A stretch of 64,000 bases of DNA from Agarilytica sp033852175 (GCA_033852175.1 JAWSUY010000001.1:434001-498000); one strand, 5' to 3'. Positions 50,533 through 59,946 are shown, counted from the stretch's first letter. Made by a program: numbers and translations. The notes: generated from the sequence alone by a model not told the origin.

Positions 50533-51312
50533 CTAATTGCGGCCAGCCATCACGCCGCCATCTACATCCCAAACCGCTCCAGTTACCCAGGCACTTTCTT
50601 CGGATAACAAAAATCCAATCACGCCAGCAACGTCACCCGGCTCACCAATTCGGCCAATCGGGTGAAGGCCATTAAATGACGCCAAAGTAGCGTCTACCTC
50701 GTCTTTGGGTATGAAGCTTTCGTATACCGGGGTGCGAACGACTGCTGGGGCCACGGCGTTCACGCGAATATTATCTTCGGCAAATTCCATCGCTAGGTGT
50801 TGTGTCAGTGCGTGTAAACCAGCCTTGGCCATGGAGTAAGCCGAAGACGGCGTCGCTTTGATGGCTTGCTTTGCCCACATGGAACCAATGTTAACAATGG
50901 CCCCAGTTTGATGACGTTGCATGTTACGAATAATGGCCTGGGTTATCGTAAACAGGGATTTATTGATGTTGTGGTAGGCATCAAAATCGTCACCCGTATG
51001 ATCCAGGAAGGGCAAGGGAGTGAAGCAGCCTGCAGCATTCACCAGGTATTTGATCTGCCGCGGTTCCTGGTTAATTCGATCGATGAGGCTTTTCACATCT
51101 TCAGCTTTATATAAGTCTGTTCGAAACACCTCTACCTTACCAAGCTGGCTCAATAATTTTTGTGCCGATTCTAGGTGCTCCGGGCTCCTTCCGGTTATAC
51201 ACACTGATATTCCATTTTTGAGTAGGCGTTTTGCGGATTCCAATCCGATACCACTACTTCCGCCCACGATGTATGCGACTGTATTGCTCTCTACATTACT
51301 CTCTACTGACAT
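50533..51312 (-). CDS. SDR-family oxidoreductase
   Basis: This 259-residue classical short-chain dehydrogenase has the NAD(P) motif GGSSGIG (17-23), NAAG near 92, catalytic Ser near 144, and YSMAK (Y159, K163). The end GAVWDVDGGVMAGRN is the usual C-terminus. It reduces or oxidises a carbonyl or alcohol with NAD(P)H; substrate unknown. It is divergently encoded from an HxlR-type regulator, with a direct-repeat operator candidate between, so its expression is probably under that regulator. Confidence 0.9.
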   Translation of the reverse strand: MSVESNVESNTVAYIVGGSSGIGLESAKRLLKNGISVCITGRSPEHLESAQKLLSQLGKVEVFRTDLYKAEDVKSLIDRINQEPRQIKYLVNAAGCFTPLPFLDHTGDDFDAYHNINKSLFTITQAIIRNMQRHQTGAIVNIGSMWAKQAIKATPSSAYSMAKAGLHALTQHLAMEFAEDNIRVNAVAPAVVRTPVYESFIPKDEVDATLASFNGLHPIGRIGEPGDVAGVIGFLLSEESAWVTGAVWDVDGGVMAGRN

Positions 51313-51431
51313 GTATATTCTCCAAAATTAATGAATTATCGTGCGGGCTGATTAGCCCTTGTTTCGAATCTCCAAACACTTCATGCTTGGCCTTAGATCA
51401 ATAATTTACAGAGCAACTGCCACGCTGAAAA

Positions 51432-51469
51432 GTAAGCACTTTTTTGTAGGGTAGGCACTTTTTGGTAGC
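51432..51469. promoter_or_regulatory. 19-bp direct repeat, candidate HxlR operator
   Basis: GTAAGCACTTTTTTGTAGG and GTAGGCACTTTTTGGTAGC lie head to tail (16 of 19 bases identical) just before the HxlR start codon and between the divergent genes. The 19-nt spacing places both on the same DNA face at roughly two turns, as expected for a dimer-of-dimers binding site. Confidence 0.7.
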
Positions 51470-51476
51470 AATTGTG

Positions 51477-51803
51477 ATGCAGCAAAGCCCTCAGACGACA
51501 CGAAAAATTGCCCCTGGAAAAACAGGCGGGCTGATCGAAACCATCTTTCGCTGTAAATGGTCTCTGACTGTCCTAGACCTCATTACTCAGGACATTAAAC
51601 GTCCAGGGGAAATGGTACGAACGGTTGAAGGGCTGAGTACTAAGGTATTGAATGATTGCCTGCGGGCGAATGTGAAGTTTGGGGTTTTGGAAAAGCGCTC
51701 TTTTCCTGAGATCCCCCCGCGTGTGGAATATGAATTTACGGACTACGGCTTAAAGTTTGTTGAGATTATTAACCAGATCCAAAAACTCGAAGAGGAGATG
51801 TAG
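51477..51803 (+). CDS. HxlR-family transcriptional regulator
   Basis: This 108-residue winged-helix protein (MQQSPQTTRKIAPGKTGGLI) has the HxlR signature IFRCKWSLTVLDLITQDIKR, then LSTKVLNDCLRANVKFGVLE and FTDYGLKFVEIINQIQKLEE. It has only one N-terminal Cys (in FRCKW), which could act as a redox or electrophile sensor as in YodB-type members. I chose the ATG at 51477; the longer frame from 51462 would start inside the direct repeat. Divergent from the SDR gene and likely its repressor. Confidence 0.88.
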   Translation: MQQSPQTTRKIAPGKTGGLIETIFRCKWSLTVLDLITQDIKRPGEMVRTVEGLSTKVLNDCLRANVKFGVLEKRSFPEIPPRVEYEFTDYGLKFVEIINQIQKLEEEM

Positions 51804-51851
51804 CATGGGAATTAATGTTCATCTGACCCCAGTTTTGACGGCTATATCAGC

Positions 51852-52223
51852 GTGAATATCGACCACTTTAATATCAGCGCGCCTTTTGACCTCTTAGAGG
51901 AGGTTCGGGATTTTTACTGTGCAGTGTTTGGGCTTTGCGTAGGCTTTAAGCCGACGTCGATGCGGAGAGGGTTTTGGCTGTACGAAGGTGATGCGCCCAT
52001 TATTCATCTTTCTGAAAGCAATCAGCATTCTGCTAATGAGCGGCCTGGGTATTTAGATCATGTTGCCTTTAAGCTGACGGGACTAGTCGATCTACAAGAA
52101 AAACTGGGTGGGCTTGGCGTTACTTATACGTCTAATTATATTGATGAACTCGATATGACCCAGTTATTTTTTACGGACCCTGCAGGATTGAAGCTAGAGG
52201 CGAACTTTAGTGGGGAAAGGTAA
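51852..52223 (+). CDS. VOC-family protein
   Basis: The start is GTG at 51852 (MNIDHFNISAPFDLLEEVRD). This 123-residue protein has the glyoxalase-type fold, with the metal-ligand region GYLDHVAFKL and FFTDPAGLKLEANF. Located directly after the HxlR gene, it may be part of the same regulon for detoxifying a reactive compound. Substrate unknown. Confidence 0.82.
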   Translation: MNIDHFNISAPFDLLEEVRDFYCAVFGLCVGFKPTSMRRGFWLYEGDAPIIHLSESNQHSANERPGYLDHVAFKLTGLVDLQEKLGGLGVTYTSNYIDELDMTQLFFTDPAGLKLEANFSGER

Positions 52224-52576
52224 ATAGACCATGGTGCGCCTGCCGACTTGGACACCTGCATGGATGTATCGAGCTATGCAACCGATGCGTCGTTAACGGC
52301 AAACCCGTCATCAATGCCCCGCTGAACTCATCACCATTAAGTAATAGCATTGCCAACCAACAACCGCTCAGCCTAGATTGATTTTCATTTGCAGGCTACC
52401 TCATCGCTTTCCTAACCTTACCCCTCCCTCGACCTACGGGCAAAACGAACTGACTAATCCTGCATTTCCAGCATTCCCTGTGTGATAAAGCTTCGACCTC
52501 TCCCTATGTATTCACCGAAACTCGGCAAAAAAGGCACAGGATCACCCAAAATCACCGGTATTTGTCCGAATTAGTG
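52224..52576. other. Gap upstream of cytochrome c5
   Basis: No gene, RNA or repeat is seen in these 353 bases. The promoter of the cytochrome gene lies at its right edge. Confidence 0.4.
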
Positions 52577-52607
52577 TTAACAAAAGCGGGGGGTTTATCG
52601 CTATAAT
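52577..52607 (+). promoter_or_regulatory. Putative promoter of the cytochrome c5 gene
   Basis: TTAACA (52577-52582) and a perfect TATAAT (52602-52607) are 19 nt apart, slightly longer than ideal. The -10 is 45 nt before the ATG. Confidence 0.55.
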
Positions 52608-52651
52608 GCCCCCAACAAATTTATGGGCTTAATGGTAAAGGGTACGACTGA

Positions 52652-53053
52652 ATGAAAAGCGTAAAAATTTTAGTGTGTTTGATCTTAGCGATCTCAGCAT
52701 TTCACGTAGCAGCAGAAACGGTTGAAGACCGTATTAAACCAGCAGGTACTGTGTGTATGGCTGGCGATGACTGTGCTTCTGCCGCAGGTAAAGTTGCTTC
52801 AGCAGACGGCCCACGCTCAGGCAAAGACGTTTACGACGCAAAATGCGCAATGTGCCACGCGACTGGCGCTGCAGGTGCACCTAAGCTTGGCGATGTTGCT
52901 GGTTGGGCTGCTCGTATAGGCAAAGGGTCTGATGTTTTATACGCTAGCGCAATCAGCGGTTTCAAAGGCATGCCAGCGAAAGGATTGTGTTTTGATTGTT
53001 CTGACGTTGAGCTTAAAGCTACTGTTGACTACATGGTAGACAACTCTAAGTAA
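52652..53053 (+). CDS. Cytochrome c5
   Basis: This 133-residue exported protein has a signal peptide (MKSVKILVCLILAISAFHVA then A), one heme site CAMCH (C65, C68, H69) and a candidate Met ligand M107 (FKGMPAKG), followed by a C-x-x-C pair (C113, C116) that forms the disulfide typical of the c5 family. It should be a periplasmic electron carrier to an oxidase or reductase. A promoter precedes it, and an intrinsic terminator ends it, so it is monocistronic. Confidence 0.92.
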   Translation: MKSVKILVCLILAISAFHVAAETVEDRIKPAGTVCMAGDDCASAAGKVASADGPRSGKDVYDAKCAMCHATGAAGAPKLGDVAGWAARIGKGSDVLYASAISGFKGMPAKGLCFDCSDVELKATVDYMVDNSK

Positions 53054-53079
53054 GCTGTTAGACAATAAAGCGTTTTACG

Positions 53080-53103
53080 AAAGCCGCCTTGAGCGGCTTT
53101 TTT
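53080..53103 (+). terminator. Intrinsic terminator of cytochrome c5
   Basis: AAAGCCGC-CTTGA-GCGGCTTT followed by TTT gives a six-T run. It lies 27 nt after the stop. Confidence 0.9.
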
Positions 53104-53218
53104 GTGCCTGTCCATAGGATAATCCACTAAGGCCGTGGATTATCGCCGCAAAAAGCTCTAGAATCCCGCCGCGCTCATGTGAGCCAATCTCTAATTTCAT
53201 AATATAATGAGGAAAGGT

Positions 53219-53425
53219 ATGAAAACCGTTAAAAAGACTGCTGAGTACACCATCTTCGTCCGTAACGACAAGCGTCATGCGATTCTTAGCTCTGCTAACA
53301 AGTGGATCAACGGAGAAGATAAAGTGGCTATTCTTCAAAAAGAAGAGTTGTTGAAAGCTCCTGCTCCTAAAGCTGCAGAGCCTGCTGCTGAAGAAGCCGC
53401 TGCACCAGAAGCTGCTGCTGAGTAA
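53219..53425 (+). CDS. Small Ala/Glu-tailed protein, 68 residues
   Basis: GAGGAAAGGT precedes the ATG at 53219. The protein begins MKTVKKTAEYTIFVRNDKRH, has a compact basic-aromatic N-terminal domain of ~45 residues (AILSSANKWINGEDKVAILQ), and ends in a low-complexity APAPKAAEPAAEEAAAPEAA tail. Similar small proteins are widespread in gammaproteobacteria, but I know of no function. Followed by a strong terminator. Base composition of the tail is much more GC-rich than the rest. Confidence 0.8.
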   Translation: MKTVKKTAEYTIFVRNDKRHAILSSANKWINGEDKVAILQKEELLKAPAPKAAEPAAEEAAAPEAAAE

Positions 53426-53441
53426 GGCACGTTTCAATACG

Positions 53442-53475
53442 AAAAAGGGGCTACTCGATGAGTAGCCCCTTTTTT
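53442..53475. terminator. Strong bidirectional terminator
   Basis: AAAAAGGGGCTACT-CGATG-AGTAGCCCCTTTTTT is a perfect 14-bp stem with T-runs on both strands. It can terminate the small plus-strand gene and also readthrough from the minus-strand DUF349 gene. Confidence 0.93.
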
Positions 53476-53570
53476 ATGTCCTATTTCTTTATGCCCTACT
53501 CACACATTTTGAGGTGATGACGGAGGCACTCCTTAGGGAAGCGCCAAAGGCCCAAAGAAAAGAAAGGCCC

Positions 53571-56399
53571 TTAAACCGTTATCGCACTCCAACTCGCGTA
53601 GAAACGCTCAAATAACGTTTTGTATTCGTCTTCGGATACTGGCCCTACACCACACCATTCTTTTGCGATGGTCAGGCTAGTGTTGCGATCATCTCGCTGA
53701 GAACCCAAGCCCTTCTGCAATAAGCTGACTTGGTATTCCATCCGCAGTTGCTTATCGGTTACTGGCGTTTCTTGATCAGAGAGAATCTCTGCCCGAATAC
53801 ATAAGATTTTTAAGGCTTTTAAATTTTCAGCAGAGTCAGCACCAGGTTCAGAAGCCACTTGTAGCAGTTTTTGTTTAACAAAAGACTGAGCCCCTTCTGG
53901 CCACTGGTTTACGCCTTCAATAAACGCTTCTACTTCTTCACGCAAGCTGTTATCAGCTTCATCAGATTGTGCAACGTTATGGTAATTATTAATCTTTTCA
54001 CAAGCGGCAAAAAAGTCCTGCCAAGCATGGGAGGCGCTTTCGCGTAAGAGTTTCGCCACTTTATTATCAAAAGCATCCAGCCCTTTATTAAAATCACGTT
54101 CAATTGCACGCTGCACTTTTTCTGGAATTTCTTCTAGCTCAGCAAACTCGTTTTGTAAGCGGTCTCTATCGGCACGAGCAGCGAGTAATTCAACGGCTGG
54201 TTTTTCCGTTAACGTCTGAATGTTCGTAATGAAGGCACGAGCATTGTTGATAATTCCGTCCATTGCGCTGCGTTTTTCATTTTCTGCCAGTGTTTTGGCC
54301 TCGAAAATTTGATCGCACGACGCACGAAACTCCTTCCAAAGGCTTTCATTATCGCGGTACTGACAACGACCTGTCATTTTCCATTGCGCTTGTAAACGCT
54401 TAACCCCTTCGATGCCTTGCTGAATATCTTTAAGTTCAGCCATTTTCTTCGCTTGATCGATTAAGACTTCTTTAGCCGATTTATTTTTCGCAAACTCTTC
54501 ATTCAGCTTTTCTTGAAGCTTATCCATGGCGAGATCAAAACTGACGACGACCTCTTTGTTCGCAGCACGTTCAACTGGTGCGTACGAATGCAGCTCTTTA
54601 CGCGCGCTACGTAATATTTGCTCAACGTGTTTCCAGTCGGCGTCTTCCCAATCGTAATCTGTACAAAAATCTTCGAGCTGTTTGACCAGTGATTTTCGTT
54701 TTTCTAAATTGGCTTTTCGTAAGTCACCCAGCTCGTCATAATAGGCTTTACAGGGCACATACGCTTTGTCCGCAAGTTCTCTGAATTTTTCCCAGAGTTC
54801 TTCTTGACGATCTTTTCCGCTTTGACTTAATGACTTCCATTCATCTTGCAATTTTTTAATTTTAATCGCTAAGGCTTCTGGAGGAACATCGAGCCCCACT
54901 AATTTTTCCATCGCTTCAACAAGTGAGTGTTTTTTAGGGACAACTGCGTAGGCTTGCCAATCCACGAGCTTTTGAATTTGCTCGTCTAGCACTTCTAATT
55001 TTTTGGGCAAAAATGAGGGTACGCTATCCAAGTGTGCTAATTTTTCATCAATAGAATGGCGAACGCCGATGGCTTGCTTCAAGCGCCCTTGATCAATCGC
55101 TTGGCTAGACTTACGAATAAGAGAAGTAATTGCACGAACAGTTTTTTCGTGGTTCTCCTTTTGTGTCGCAAAGTCAGCATCAACACTTTGCAAGAGTGTA
55201 TTCGTTTCCGTAAGAGCTTCACAGGTAGAATATTGGTTAAGCGAAGAGGCTGGCTGAAGTAAACGACGTAGGGTTTTAATATCTAACTTTTTCTGATCGT
55301 CATCATCTTGATTACTGGCTAAGCGATTACGACAAACAATCAAGCTACCGTTTTTCTCGTATTCACCAAGCAACATTTCAACGCCATCACAGATAACCGT
55401 GTAATCACGTAACTGCTTGGCAGCAGGTTTGTTAAATGCTTTTAATTCGTCCCATTGCGCTTTGGTTTCAGTCAGCGCTAAACGTAGCTCTGTTATAGCA
55501 AGTTCGTCTATATTTTCGAGTTCATAAAGCTTAGTCATTAATGCCCATAAGGCAGTGAGCACACCGCCACGTTTGTCGCCGGCTTCTAGAACTTTGATTT
55601 TCAGTTCTTCTTCTGCTTTCAAAGCATTTTGAACGGCGTCTAGTTTTTCCTGGCATACCGACACTTCTGCAGCAAACTGCGCGGCCACTTCACCTTCACT
55701 GATATCGCCCAATTCTGACCAACGACGTTCAAGACGATTAAGGCGAGGTTGCGTATCTTTGTCCACATCACGTTTGGCGAGGTAGATCATCTCATCGACC
55801 AAGATACTAATCGCTTCCTCTTTTTCCTCTCTTTTGTGCTCTTCTTCACGCAGCACATCTAACTTCACCTTGAGAATTTTATAGGCTTTCTTATCTTTGG
55901 TTTTGAGTGCTATAGAAAGCTCTCGAAGTTCTAGCGGAGATTCAATTTTGGACGCTAGCAGCTGCCGAACCTTAGAGGAGGTTGCCGAACGGCATAATTT
56001 GCATATTAGCGCTTCGTCCTGAATTTCACTAAGGACTCGGGTTTGAAAGGCATCGTTGGTACATAAGGCGGCTATGGTGAGCCGTTGTTCGGTATCTTTA
56101 AAGGCGCTTGTCACTTCAGCATCGCTTACAGTGCCTGCATCCATGAGTATTGCGATACGTTTACGGGCTTGTTTGACGATATCGGCATTTTGGCTATCGG
56201 AGGAGCCCATGGCAAATAGCGTGGGAGAGCTGACTTTCTCGACCAATGCGGAACGAAGCTCAAAGTCGTCAGCCGTTCCGCTCTTACCGAGATAGAGCGA
56301 CTCTAGCTCCGAAACCGGGCTATCTTTCAATTGAAGAAGTTTGTCTGCGAGGGTGAGTGGCTTTTTGTTACCACCGAAAATTTTGCCGAAAATACTCAT
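53571..56399 (-). CDS. DUF349 coiled-coil protein
   Basis: This 942-residue cytoplasmic protein begins MSIFGKIFGGNKKPLTLADK. It is highly helical and charged; multiple repeats of the form W-(K/R)-x(5)-(R/K)...LWEKFRE.. (e.g. DEWKSLSQSGKDRQEELWEK, QAQWKMTGRCQYRDNESLWK, LWEKFRELADK) are DUF349 modules, spaced along the middle of the chain. DUF349 proteins occur in many bacteria and have no firm function. Length fits the family. Monocistronic; the upstream region is 509 nt long. Confidence 0.85.
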   Translation of the reverse strand: MSIFGKIFGGNKKPLTLADKLLQLKDSPVSELESLYLGKSGTADDFELRSALVEKVSSPTLFAMGSSDSQNADIVKQARKRIAILMDAGTVSDAEVTSAFKDTEQRLTIAALCTNDAFQTRVLSEIQDEALICKLCRSATSSKVRQLLASKIESPLELRELSIALKTKDKKAYKILKVKLDVLREEEHKREEKEEAISILVDEMIYLAKRDVDKDTQPRLNRLERRWSELGDISEGEVAAQFAAEVSVCQEKLDAVQNALKAEEELKIKVLEAGDKRGGVLTALWALMTKLYELENIDELAITELRLALTETKAQWDELKAFNKPAAKQLRDYTVICDGVEMLLGEYEKNGSLIVCRNRLASNQDDDDQKKLDIKTLRRLLQPASSLNQYSTCEALTETNTLLQSVDADFATQKENHEKTVRAITSLIRKSSQAIDQGRLKQAIGVRHSIDEKLAHLDSVPSFLPKKLEVLDEQIQKLVDWQAYAVVPKKHSLVEAMEKLVGLDVPPEALAIKIKKLQDEWKSLSQSGKDRQEELWEKFRELADKAYVPCKAYYDELGDLRKANLEKRKSLVKQLEDFCTDYDWEDADWKHVEQILRSARKELHSYAPVERAANKEVVVSFDLAMDKLQEKLNEEFAKNKSAKEVLIDQAKKMAELKDIQQGIEGVKRLQAQWKMTGRCQYRDNESLWKEFRASCDQIFEAKTLAENEKRSAMDGIINNARAFITNIQTLTEKPAVELLAARADRDRLQNEFAELEEIPEKVQRAIERDFNKGLDAFDNKVAKLLRESASHAWQDFFAACEKINNYHNVAQSDEADNSLREEVEAFIEGVNQWPEGAQSFVKQKLLQVASEPGADSAENLKALKILCIRAEILSDQETPVTDKQLRMEYQVSLLQKGLGSQRDDRNTSLTIAKEWCGVGPVSEDEYKTLFERFYASWSAITV

Positions 56400-56908
56400 A
56401 GTTATTACCTTATGCTTACCGAGGCCTTAGACCTGGAATGACTCACATTCGCTCTTTGCGAATAGGGTCCACGATCATACAAAGACTCGGTCGTCTTTTG
56501 AACCACTTAAACCAAAATCTGACGCCTAAAACGCCTTGATAGCTATTCTGTATGATCAGATTCTCTTTTGTTAATCTATACCTAGATATATGACGACATT
56601 AATAAGGATACCTAAGCCATTTCACTGTATGTAAGGAAGTATTCACACCCGATTTGTAAATTAGTGGCGAAGTGCAGGCCGCTCTGGCCCAATCTCGGCC
56701 TTTACACGGTACCTCGCAAGCGCAGGCGCTTAAGTTCTCAGGTTTTTTACCGGAGATTAGGCGACCTGAGCAAGCGCGAGAGCTCAAGGCAGACACGTAC
56801 TTATAAGCATAAAACTCATCAAATGGTTTGGCCTCTTAAACGCACTACCCGCCCCATAATGGAGCCCTCACAAAGACCTATCGATAGACATATAGTGAAT
56901 CACGCCTA
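56400..56908. other. Divergent gap DUF349/MATE
   Basis: This 509-nt region lies between two divergent genes. 56667-56806 is GC-richer than its surroundings and carries an open frame of about 46 codons (ISGEVQAALAQSRPLHGTSQ and on to KADTYL) without an ATG; it could be a fragment or a short peptide with GTG start. Overlapping frames on both strands look like shadows. No RNA or repeat seen. Confidence 0.4.
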
Positions 56909-58279
56909 ATGGAACAGCGGATACGATTTACACGTGCCAACCTGCGTCAAGAAGCAAAAAAGCTCGGCTCCCTTGCAGGGCCAGTGCTGATAGCCCAATG
57001 GCTGCAAACCTTCATCGTCGTGATTGATACGATGATGTCAGGGCATTACAGCGCAACAGACCTGTCGGCAGTCGCTATTGGGGGCAGCATTTGGTTTCCG
57101 ATTTATCTAATGGCCATGGGTGTCATATCGGCCCTTACTCCTGTTGTTGCGCATTTTCACGGCGCAAATAAGCCCAAAGAGATCGTCAATGCGACTTACC
57201 AGTGTTTCTTTTTGGTATTGATTCTCTGCCCAGTTCTGATGTGCTCAATGTTCTTTTTTGAACCCATACTCGCGTTTATTCAAGCTGACAGTGAAGTCCA
57301 GCCCATTGCGGTGGGTTACCTCAAGGGCATTTTCATTGGTCTTCCGCCACTGTTGTTCGCCAGCTTACTGCGCTGCTATAGCGATGGCGTATCGATGACA
57401 CGACCTGCCGTTATCGGCAGTCTTATAGGACTTATCGTCAATGTGCCGCTTAATTATGTTCTGATTTACGGCAAATTTGGTTTCCCAGAAATGGGCGGGG
57501 AGGGCTGTGGCTGGGCCAGCGCCATTTCCTTTTATGTTACGTTTTTATATATGTTGTTTGTGGTTTTTCAAAAACAGTACCGAGAATTCTATTTGTTTGA
57601 ACAATTTTATAAGTGGTACTGGCCCGAGTTTAAGCACTTGCTCATTGTTGGCCTTCCTATTGGTCTGACATTTTTTATTGAATACAGTATGTTCGGGGTC
57701 ATCGCCTTATTTTTAGCGAAGCTCGGCTCGACTGTTGTTGCCGCCCATCAAGTGGTTCTCAACATTACGGCTGTTGTTTTTATGATTCCTTTGAGTTTGG
57801 GAATGGCGTTAACGATTCGAGTTGGGTTTTTACTGGGATCCAACGATCCTCAACAGGCCCGATTTTCGGTTATTTTCGGTGTCGGGGTGGCTGCTTTATA
57901 TTCTGTGTTTGCCGCCGTCATGCTATATAGCCTTCGTTTTTATGTTCCGCTTTTGTATACGGATGAAGCTGAGGTTATTGCACTGTGTGCCATTTTGTTA
58001 GGCTACGCCGCTGCGTTTCAAATTGCGGACCCACTTCAGGCAATTGCTGCAGGGGCTCTTCGAGGTTATAAAGATACAAAGTCGGTTTTGGTAATTGTGA
58101 TGATTGCGTTTTGGTGTGTTGGGCTTCCGCTGGGGTATGTGTTGGGGCTGACGGATATATTGGGCGCGGCGCGAAGTGCTGAAGGGTTTTGGATGGGACT
58201 GGCTGTTGGTTTGTTTTTCGCTGCGGTTTTGTTGGGGGGGAGATTGAGGTTTGTTGTTCGGAGGTTTTGTAAGGTTTAG
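56909..58279 (+). CDS. MATE-family efflux transporter
   Basis: This 456-residue protein has twelve membrane helices in two related halves. The N-half starts KKLGSLAGPVLIAQWLQTFI with the conserved VIDTMMSGHYSATDLSAVAI; both are typical of NorM-type MATE pumps, which expel cationic drugs using sodium or protons. Helices 7-12 (PIGLTFFIEYSMFGVIALFL ... IPLSLGMALTIRVGFLLGSN) are complete. No regulator is adjacent. Ends at a hairpin shared with the converging gene. Confidence 0.94.
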   Translation: MEQRIRFTRANLRQEAKKLGSLAGPVLIAQWLQTFIVVIDTMMSGHYSATDLSAVAIGGSIWFPIYLMAMGVISALTPVVAHFHGANKPKEIVNATYQCFFLVLILCPVLMCSMFFFEPILAFIQADSEVQPIAVGYLKGIFIGLPPLLFASLLRCYSDGVSMTRPAVIGSLIGLIVNVPLNYVLIYGKFGFPEMGGEGCGWASAISFYVTFLYMLFVVFQKQYREFYLFEQFYKWYWPEFKHLLIVGLPIGLTFFIEYSMFGVIALFLAKLGSTVVAAHQVVLNITAVVFMIPLSLGMALTIRVGFLLGSNDPQQARFSVIFGVGVAALYSVFAAVMLYSLRFYVPLLYTDEAEVIALCAILLGYAAAFQIADPLQAIAAGALRGYKDTKSVLVIVMIAFWCVGLPLGYVLGLTDILGAARSAEGFWMGLAVGLFFAAVLLGGRLRFVVRRFCKV

Positions 58280-58294
58280 GTTGGCGTTAAAATT

Positions 58295-58321
58295 AACCAC
58301 TACGAAATATTCGTAGTGGTT
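58295..58321. terminator. Hairpin between converging genes
   Basis: AACCACTACGAA-ATA-TTCGTAGTGGTT is a perfect 12-bp stem. The U-tract is weak on both strands; it probably serves both the MATE gene and the converging small gene. Confidence 0.7.
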
Positions 58322-58359
58322 ATTGTCAACCTAAGAAATACACGATTGATTCAATCACT

Positions 58360-58701
58360 CTAATCTGCGTAAACTCGATACGACCCAACGACACAGTCAT
58401 CACCACTTCTACTCATATAAACCGTAGATTCATTCTTTATTGAATATATAAACTCTTTCAACTCATCGTAATTATTAGAATCAGAATATGCATGGCAATT
58501 GAATATGTCGTCATTCGCATCACGGGCGAATATACGCACATAATTTGGCTGCACTCTGAAGTAAAAATCTTCATCATGTGCGAGTTCAGCGCCTATTGTC
58601 GCAGTGAACGACCGCCCTGAATTGTACACATTAACATCAGCATTTGAAAACGAACTTACAGTTAACAATGTAGCAGCAACTAGTGAAATAATTTTTTTCA
58701 T
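58360..58701 (-). CDS. Small exported protein, 113 residues, unknown family
   Basis: MKKIISLVAATLLTVSSFSN then A is a signal peptide; the mature part (DVNVYNSGRSFTATIGAELA) is acidic and has two cysteines (FNCHAYSDS, DDCVVGSYR) that may form a disulfide. It looks like a small periplasmic beta-protein. I do not recognise the family. It shares direction with the next gene (58792-59340) but a 90-nt gap separates them. Confidence 0.62.
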   Translation of the reverse strand: MKKIISLVAATLLTVSSFSNADVNVYNSGRSFTATIGAELAHDEDFYFRVQPNYVRIFARDANDDIFNCHAYSDSNNYDELKEFIYSIKNESTVYMSRSGDDCVVGSYRVYAD

Positions 58702-58791
58702 ATTTTTAATTCCATTTTTAATTTTAAATATTTTTAAGTGTTGACACTATTTTTTCAGACCATATGAACCTCCTTGCTACCCGAGATGTAT

Positions 58792-59340
58792 TTAGAATAA
58801 TTTCTTATGAAACTCAGATCGCCTAGACACGGGAATGGTCGACAATAAATCCATCACTTCCCCCTCCTTATCAAACCTGTCCTTCGAATTACTATCCGAG
58901 GAAATACCCTCCATAATGGAAAGAGCCTCCTGATAAACTGAATCAATTTCAGCTTCACCTAATTCCGATTTTTTCAGCGCGCCATTTGAATTAATGTTAG
59001 TTCCATCATTAGATTCAGACAGATCATCGATCCTGTCCGAGAAGGACTCTAACTGGTATGCAATTTCGTTAATTTTATCCGCCAAATAATCTACCCCTCC
59101 TCCTTCACATTGGTCAGACCTTCCAGAATCAGCCTGAACTTTGTTAGCAATGGATACAGAAATTATTTCCCTCTCATCCTTTTTATCGCTATGCATATCA
59201 CGCGACAAAGAAACCTCATCACGGGGAAAATCATGGCCATGAGGCAAAAAATATTGAGCAGCCACTTGAACGCCAACCAGCGTAATAATTAGGGTTATAA
59301 ACTGAACTTTCGACACAGAAAAACTCCTTTTGATTTTCAT
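58792..59340 (-). CDS. Hypothetical membrane-anchored or exported protein, 182 residues
   Basis: An N-terminal hydrophobic helix (VQFITLIITLVGVQVAAQYF, residues 12-31) is followed by a polar, Asp/Ser-rich region with a coiled-coil stretch (INEIAYQLESFSDRIDDLSE) and a charged C-terminus. It has no known domain. AAGGAG lies before the ATG (minus strand), which supports translation. Upstream is a 600-nt AT-rich gap. Function unknown. Confidence 0.6.
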   Translation of the reverse strand: MKIKRSFSVSKVQFITLIITLVGVQVAAQYFLPHGHDFPRDEVSLSRDMHSDKKDEREIISVSIANKVQADSGRSDQCEGGGVDYLADKINEIAYQLESFSDRIDDLSESNDGTNINSNGALKKSELGEAEIDSVYQEALSIMEGISSDSNSKDRFDKEGEVMDLLSTIPVSRRSEFHKKLF

Positions 59341-59945
59341 ATGAAACTATTTTTTCATTACCCGACGCACACGTGTAACGTACATACACACCAAACTTCC
59401 GTAAGCCCACAAATTACAGACGTCAAAATCTGTAATCTCAGAACAGAAACATTACAAGCTGTGTTAAAGATTAATTTATCGAGTTAATATTTTTAAGGAT
59501 TATGCGTTGCAATAAAACGCATAAGCGAGAGGGGGTAGACCTGCATGTTTTTAAATGTTTTTTTACGGGAAACGGTAACTGTGCGTATAAAGTAGAGCCA
59601 ATTGAATTCAATCATTACTGGTCATTCCGTGATTAGTAGTCCATGTCAAAATATATTATTAGCAAACATGTTAACCATCAATATATTTATTGAACACTGC
59701 AACAAAACGTGACCCAGCTCACGCTACGAACGCCCGAAAAACAATTGAGGCGTCAGACCTAGAGATTTTGATGACGACAATAACACTTACTATTTTTCGA
59801 ACACTGCGAATAGAACATCAAAACCCAGTAAACGAGTAAGAGCCTAGATATAGGATAGTAATACTGAGAAATTAAATATGCGTGTAATTATTAGACAGCC
59901 CACAGAAAGTGGAACAACAACCGAAAGGAGATATTCGGAAAACAT
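59341..59945. other. 605-nt AT-rich gap
   Basis: No convincing gene is present. TTATGCGTT and AACGCATAA (59500-59524) form a 9-bp inverted repeat. A 36-codon frame at 59878 is unlikely. The region must contain the promoter of the gene that starts at 59340 and reads leftwards. Confidence 0.45.
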
Positions 59946-59946
59946 T

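Noticed and set aside
56599..56909. Overlapping short frames on both strands upstream of the MATE gene
   Set aside because: They overlap each other, lack ribosome sites, and only the 46-codon plus-strand frame looks protein-like; reported as a low-interest finding.
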